Source: Pseudoalteromonas luteoviolacea NCIMB 1944
Lineage (GTDB): Bacteria; Pseudomonadota; Gammaproteobacteria; Enterobacterales; Alteromonadaceae
Reading direction: 5' to 3'
Length of the DNA: 64,000 bases
Assembly: GCF_001625565.1 (NCBI RefSeq)
Contig: NZ_AUXS01000026.1
Location: 1 to 64,000 of the forward strand
In this document: piece after piece, positions 60,885 to 64,000 of the stretch
Layout of the letters: each line of letters opens with the position of its first letter
How positions within the stretch are numbered: position 1 is the stretch's first letter
Notes under the pieces: model-generated
What the model saw: the letters and a program-made list of their open reading frames with translations, nothing else
Told to the model about the DNA's origin: nothing
The model's database searches: none
Program-made: the position numbers and the translations under genes

Positions 60885-62522
60885 ATGAATAAACAACGGC
60901 TTACTATTACAGCACTTACTCTTGCTGTTTTGACTGGATGTCAGTCATCACCCTCTCCCCCTGCGGTAGAATTACCAGCTCAAAATGAGCAAGCTGTAAC
61001 AACTACGCCGAAAGCCCAAACTGAAATAGCGACCACTCCAAGTCAACAAAAATTAAGTTGTGAACCGCTTAGGTATCAGTGCCACTTGATGCAGCCAGAA
61101 CAAGATATAAGCGAAAGTACAGCCAAAGATATATCCTTTGCTTTAAATATCGCAACCCATGGCTACTATAGCGCCGCAGTCATAAGGTTAGAAAAAATCA
61201 AAAGCCAAAATGTTTATGAGCAGGCAATTGTGGATTATCACCTAGCTAATATGAATATGAAGCGGATCGGAGAAGATGCACATGCCTTAGATTATGCTTT
61301 AAAAGCAATAGACAGTGAGAGCTTACCAGCAGAAGAATATAAATCGGCGCAGCTTCTGGCAATAAAACTGCTTGTTAAGCATGGTTGGTTCGAGCTTGGA
61401 GAAGAAAAATCATTAAATTATTTGGCATATATTGGTGAATCGTTTGACTTTGACATCTTTGAAATTTTCGATCAAATAGCACAGCAGAAAAAAGACCAAA
61501 CACGTTACGAGTTACTGCTTGATATTCAAACAATGATTGATGGAGAAGCGCAAAATAAGGCCGCTCAACGCGTGCTCGATGAGATAAAAACTCGGATAGC
61601 AAAACAGTATGCTGATCAAATCCAATTTGAGAAACACATAAAGCCAACCGACAAACTAAAAAACAAAACATGTCAAACCCTGACCTATCAATGTCACAGC
61701 CAACGAGCAAAAAAGGTGCTGCCTGCGAATATTAAACAAGCCATTGATACGGCGACCAAGCAACAGCAAGATAACAATGCAATGGCAGCAAAAGAAACGC
61801 TTGAATCCATAAAGACAAACTCAGACTTTGAAACAGCCATGATCAATCGTAAATTGGCCTATTTATATAGTGACGTTAAGCTACATGAGCTATCGGTGCG
61901 TCATGCCAGCGCAGCGATCAATAGTGGTGCTCTAAACGCTGAGGATCACAGATACCAAATGAGATTGGAAGTATTTGGACTCTACTTACTAGGAGAGTTT
62001 GAGCAGGCAAAACAAAAAATTGAGGCTTACTTGAATTACATTGAGAAAGCATCAGACACCTACCTAGATGGCGTATTGCTTAAAATAGCCAAACAACAAG
62101 GTGATCAGCGCTTTTTTAAATATCTGCAAGATAAAACGCTTCAAAACCCCAAGCGCGCAGAAATTATACAGAGCTACATTGATTTTGGCTACTTTGGAGA
62201 AATTAAAGAAAAGAAAAAAAGCGCAGATACACCAAGAAGTTATAAGCCTGTAGTCATCTTTAGCAAAGAATACGACTATCCAATTGAAGCTGCAAAACAA
62301 GGTATTACCGGCAGCGTAACTTTAGAGTTTGACCTTAATGCGAAAGGCGAACCTGTTAATATTCGGGTAATTGAAGCAAGCCCTGAAGGCTACTTTGAAC
62401 AAGCAGGGATAAATGCTTTAGAGCAATGGCGTTATAAAGTTAATCTCGACGATACAGGCAATGTGATTGAAGGAACAGGTATTCAAGTTCAGTTTGGATG
62501 GAATTTAGGTTCCGGCCAATAA
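60885..62522 (+). CDS. TonB-domain lipoprotein with two internal repeats
   Basis: The protein has 545 residues and a lipobox (AVLTGC, Cys19). Two copies of a 150-residue helical domain (about 58-195 and 258-405) each begin with a Cys and YQCH (CEPLRYQCHL, CQTLTYQCHS) and hold TPR-like helices. The C-terminal 90 residues are a TonB domain (YPIEAAKQGITGSVTLEFDLNAKGEPVNIRVIEASPEGYFEQAGINALEQWRYK, quoted in part). TGGAAT precedes the ATG. A TonB domain anchored by a lipid instead of an N-terminal helix is unusual. It may receive a signal from, or link to, outer-membrane receptors. Confidence 0.82.
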   Translation: MNKQRLTITALTLAVLTGCQSSPSPPAVELPAQNEQAVTTTPKAQTEIATTPSQQKLSCEPLRYQCHLMQPEQDISESTAKDISFALNIATHGYYSAAVIRLEKIKSQNVYEQAIVDYHLANMNMKRIGEDAHALDYALKAIDSESLPAEEYKSAQLLAIKLLVKHGWFELGEEKSLNYLAYIGESFDFDIFEIFDQIAQQKKDQTRYELLLDIQTMIDGEAQNKAAQRVLDEIKTRIAKQYADQIQFEKHIKPTDKLKNKTCQTLTYQCHSQRAKKVLPANIKQAIDTATKQQQDNNAMAAKETLESIKTNSDFETAMINRKLAYLYSDVKLHELSVRHASAAINSGALNAEDHRYQMRLEVFGLYLLGEFEQAKQKIEAYLNYIEKASDTYLDGVLLKIAKQQGDQRFFKYLQDKTLQNPKRAEIIQSYIDFGYFGEIKEKKKSADTPRSYKPVVIFSKEYDYPIEAAKQGITGSVTLEFDLNAKGEPVNIRVIEASPEGYFEQAGINALEQWRYKVNLDDTGNVIEGTGIQVQFGWNLGSGQ

Positions 62523-62595
62523 CGGTTTTTTCGTTTGGAGGTGTCAGAGCCTGTCCAAATTAATTCAAACAATGAAACCCCATTAATAACACCTT

Positions 62596-62633
62596 TGCAA
62601 TAAAAGCTAGTTATATACCTAGCTTTTATTGCA
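62596..62633 (+). terminator. Terminator of the TonB-domain lipoprotein gene
   Basis: A perfect 15-bp stem (TGCAATAAAAGCTAG and complement) with an 8-base loop ends in CTTTTATTG and lies 74 bp past the stop codon. Confidence 0.7.
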
Positions 62634-62700
62634 GAACAAACACGCTAGCTGTTGCGATGGCAATGGATACTCGCGATAGGACATGTCAGCTCATAAAGCT

Positions 62701-63180
62701 TTAGCCAACATTGAGTTCATTAACTTTGATGAACTTTGTCTCCATTGGCAAATTAACCAAGCCGTGCTGTAAAAATGTAGGTTTTAATTCGATACTGGAT
62801 AAATCAGTCAAAGAGAACCATTTAAACTCAAGGTCGACCTCTTCTTCAATTCCACAAAAAACTTCCTTCATAGGGAAATGGTTCGGCTCACTGAGTTGCG
62901 CCAAAAAGTAATTGGCAATTTCATGATATTGCTTATTTGAATACTCAAAAAAGTTTTCAACATACCAAAGGTGACGTTTTACGACTATTTCAACTCCCAG
63001 CTCTTCGAGCAACTCGCGATTTAACGTAGCATCCGAATTTTCAAAAAACTCTACTCTGCCGCCCGGCAGTGCCCAAAATGGATCGCCCACAGCCCTATGC
63101 AATAATACGTGATTGTCGTGAATAACAACCGCAACGCTTCGGAAGTTAAAACGGGCACTCCCTTGATCAAATTTCAGCAT
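62701..63180 (-). CDS. NUDIX hydrolase
   Basis: The protein has 159 residues. The Nudix box is intact: GGRVEFFENSDATLNRELLEELGVE, quoted in two parts (GGRVEFFENSDAT, LNRELLEELGVE), with all conserved Gly, Glu and Arg. It cleaves nucleoside diphosphates linked to another moiety; substrate unknown. ATG 63180 is preceded by AGGAG at seven bases; the longer frame starts at 63198. Confidence 0.9.
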   Translation of the reverse strand: MLKFDQGSARFNFRSVAVVIHDNHVLLHRAVGDPFWALPGGRVEFFENSDATLNRELLEELGVEIVVKRHLWYVENFFEYSNKQYHEIANYFLAQLSEPNHFPMKEVFCGIEEEVDLEFKWFSLTDLSSIELKPTFLQHGLVNLPMETKFIKVNELNVG

Positions 63181-63291
63181 ATCGATACTCCTAAACACAT
63201 CAGTCTATATAAGACTGAGACACAACTCGTGGTCGTCATATAAACCTCTAAATCATTAGTACCCAATTTAAATCGTTTATCCAAGCAATGT

Positions 63292-63747
63292 TTATTGTTC
63301 TAATAGGCTTTTATGATTAAAGAATTTTTTCACTGTATTACACACCTGACCCGGTTTTGCATTCATGTTTTTATAGTGATATTCAGTCGCGTATTCGCCC
63401 TTAGGAATGACCATATCAACAAACAACTCTGTTTCATTTAGGCGTTTAATCTTATCGCCAATTTTAGTGCCGTATTCAAGTAAAGTGTTGGTATTGTGTA
63501 TTGTCGAATGAATGACTCCGTTTTCGACTTTCCACTTATTCCAATACATATCCACTTCAAGTGAATAAACTAAAGAAAAAGATATTTCACACTTGTCACC
63601 TGATTTTTGATATTCAATAAAGCTATAGTCAACTTGCTTATTGTCATGATTGATGACCCATGTGCCGATTAAGTGATGAATACTATGGTTAGCTGACAGT
63701 ACGCATGAAGAAAATAAAAATAAAAACAGTGATGTTAAAGCTTTCAA
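63292..63747 (-). CDS. Small secreted hypothetical protein
   Basis: This 151-residue protein has a signal peptide (MKALTSLFLFLFSSCVLSA). The mature part (HLIGTWVINHDNKQV, then FVDMVIPKGEYATEYHY) has a lipocalin-like start GTW, but the match is weak. TTG start with AGGAGG upstream. Function unknown. Confidence 0.7.
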   Translation of the reverse strand: MKALTSLFLFLFSSCVLSANHSIHHLIGTWVINHDNKQVDYSFIEYQKSGDKCEISFSLVYSLEVDMYWNKWKVENGVIHSTIHNTNTLLEYGTKIGDKIKRLNETELFVDMVIPKGEYATEYHYKNMNAKPGQVCNTVKKFFNHKSLLEQ

Positions 63748-63806
63748 AGTGCCTCCTTTTGCACTAAAACCTCGCCTTACTATCGAAGCGCTGCGAGTTA
63801 AGCGAG

Positions 63807-63830
63807 TTTATTTTCGCTTGTGAAAATAAA
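63807..63830. repeat. 9-bp inverted repeat
   Basis: TTTATTTTC / GAAAATAAA with a 6-base loop lies near the right edge of the window. It may be the 3' hairpin of a gene outside the window. Confidence 0.5.
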
Positions 63831-64000
63831 GTGACCTCTTGAATGAATTAGGTTTTGCTTGATATCTTTTGACCTGAGCATGTTCATTCATTACCTCCAA
63901 AGGTATTTTGAATAATGTGCAGCAGATGCTATAGCAAGAAGTTACATTCACTTAGCTTTACATGAAAAAGAGATATCAGGCACTTTTGCTCTGAAGCCTA

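Overview
The window looks like a piece of chromosome from a marine gammaproteobacterium of the Alteromonadales, most likely Pseudoalteromonas or a close relative. This is inferred from the AT-rich composition, the many secreted proteins and lipoproteins, the S9 and M20 peptidases, winged-helix/PD40 regulators, a NavBac-type sodium channel, an HME-RND metal pump, and the class of intergenic repeat at the left end. No database search was possible. I found no rRNA, tRNA, CRISPR array, transposase or phage gene. The region reads as ordinary accessory chromosome with many single-gene transcription units.

Layout. 1-456 is non-coding: about 2.3 copies of a 155-bp tandem repeat, then a heptamer repeat. 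457-5795 (minus) holds an EF-hand protein, a membrane-anchored protein, a secreted beta-helix protein and a large PLP decarboxylase resembling tyrosine decarboxylases. 6110-11808 (minus) is a five-gene heavy-metal efflux operon: His-rich small protein, membrane protein, RND adaptor, RND pump, small periplasmic protein. 12029-17754 carries small enzymes (VOC, GNAT, endonuclease/phosphatase-like lipoprotein, MerB-like, macrodomain), an SH3-type protein, a lipoprotein and a secreted three-repeat protein. 18030-21239 is a LysR regulator divergent from an SDR / MBL-like / haloalkane dehalogenase operon. 21347-25202 is a metallo-beta-lactamase-fold enzyme divergent from a winged-helix/PD40 regulator. 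25415-31307 has small proteins, a secreted S9 peptidase, a GFA enzyme and a 53-residue peptide gene resembling a double-glycine leader peptide. 31417-39701 includes two short cassettes in which a gene and its probable repressor lie behind palindromic operators, plus an esterase, an SUMF1-type protein and the first of three related PD40 proteins. 39791-42716 has RNase HI and the other two PD40 paralogues. 43307-55956 has two serine hydrolases, a DoxX-like protein, a nitrilase, an M20 amidohydrolase, the sodium channel and a secreted lysozyme-like/CBM protein. 56575-63747 has a GEVED/zinc metalloprotease, GNAT, an XRE-DUF4177 regulator, a TonB-domain lipoprotein and a NUDIX hydrolase.

Together the genes suggest life in a protein- and polymer-rich marine setting: secreted peptidases and hydrolases, metal detoxification, and small local regulators. 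The most unusual items are short-sequence repeats (a hexamer inside a signal peptide, an octamer and two heptamers between genes), the operator arrays (three 21-bp palindromes; six 11-bp iterons), and the isolated leader-type peptide gene. Many start codons were moved from the longest open frame to a codon with a Shine-Dalgarno sequence, several of them GTG or TTG.
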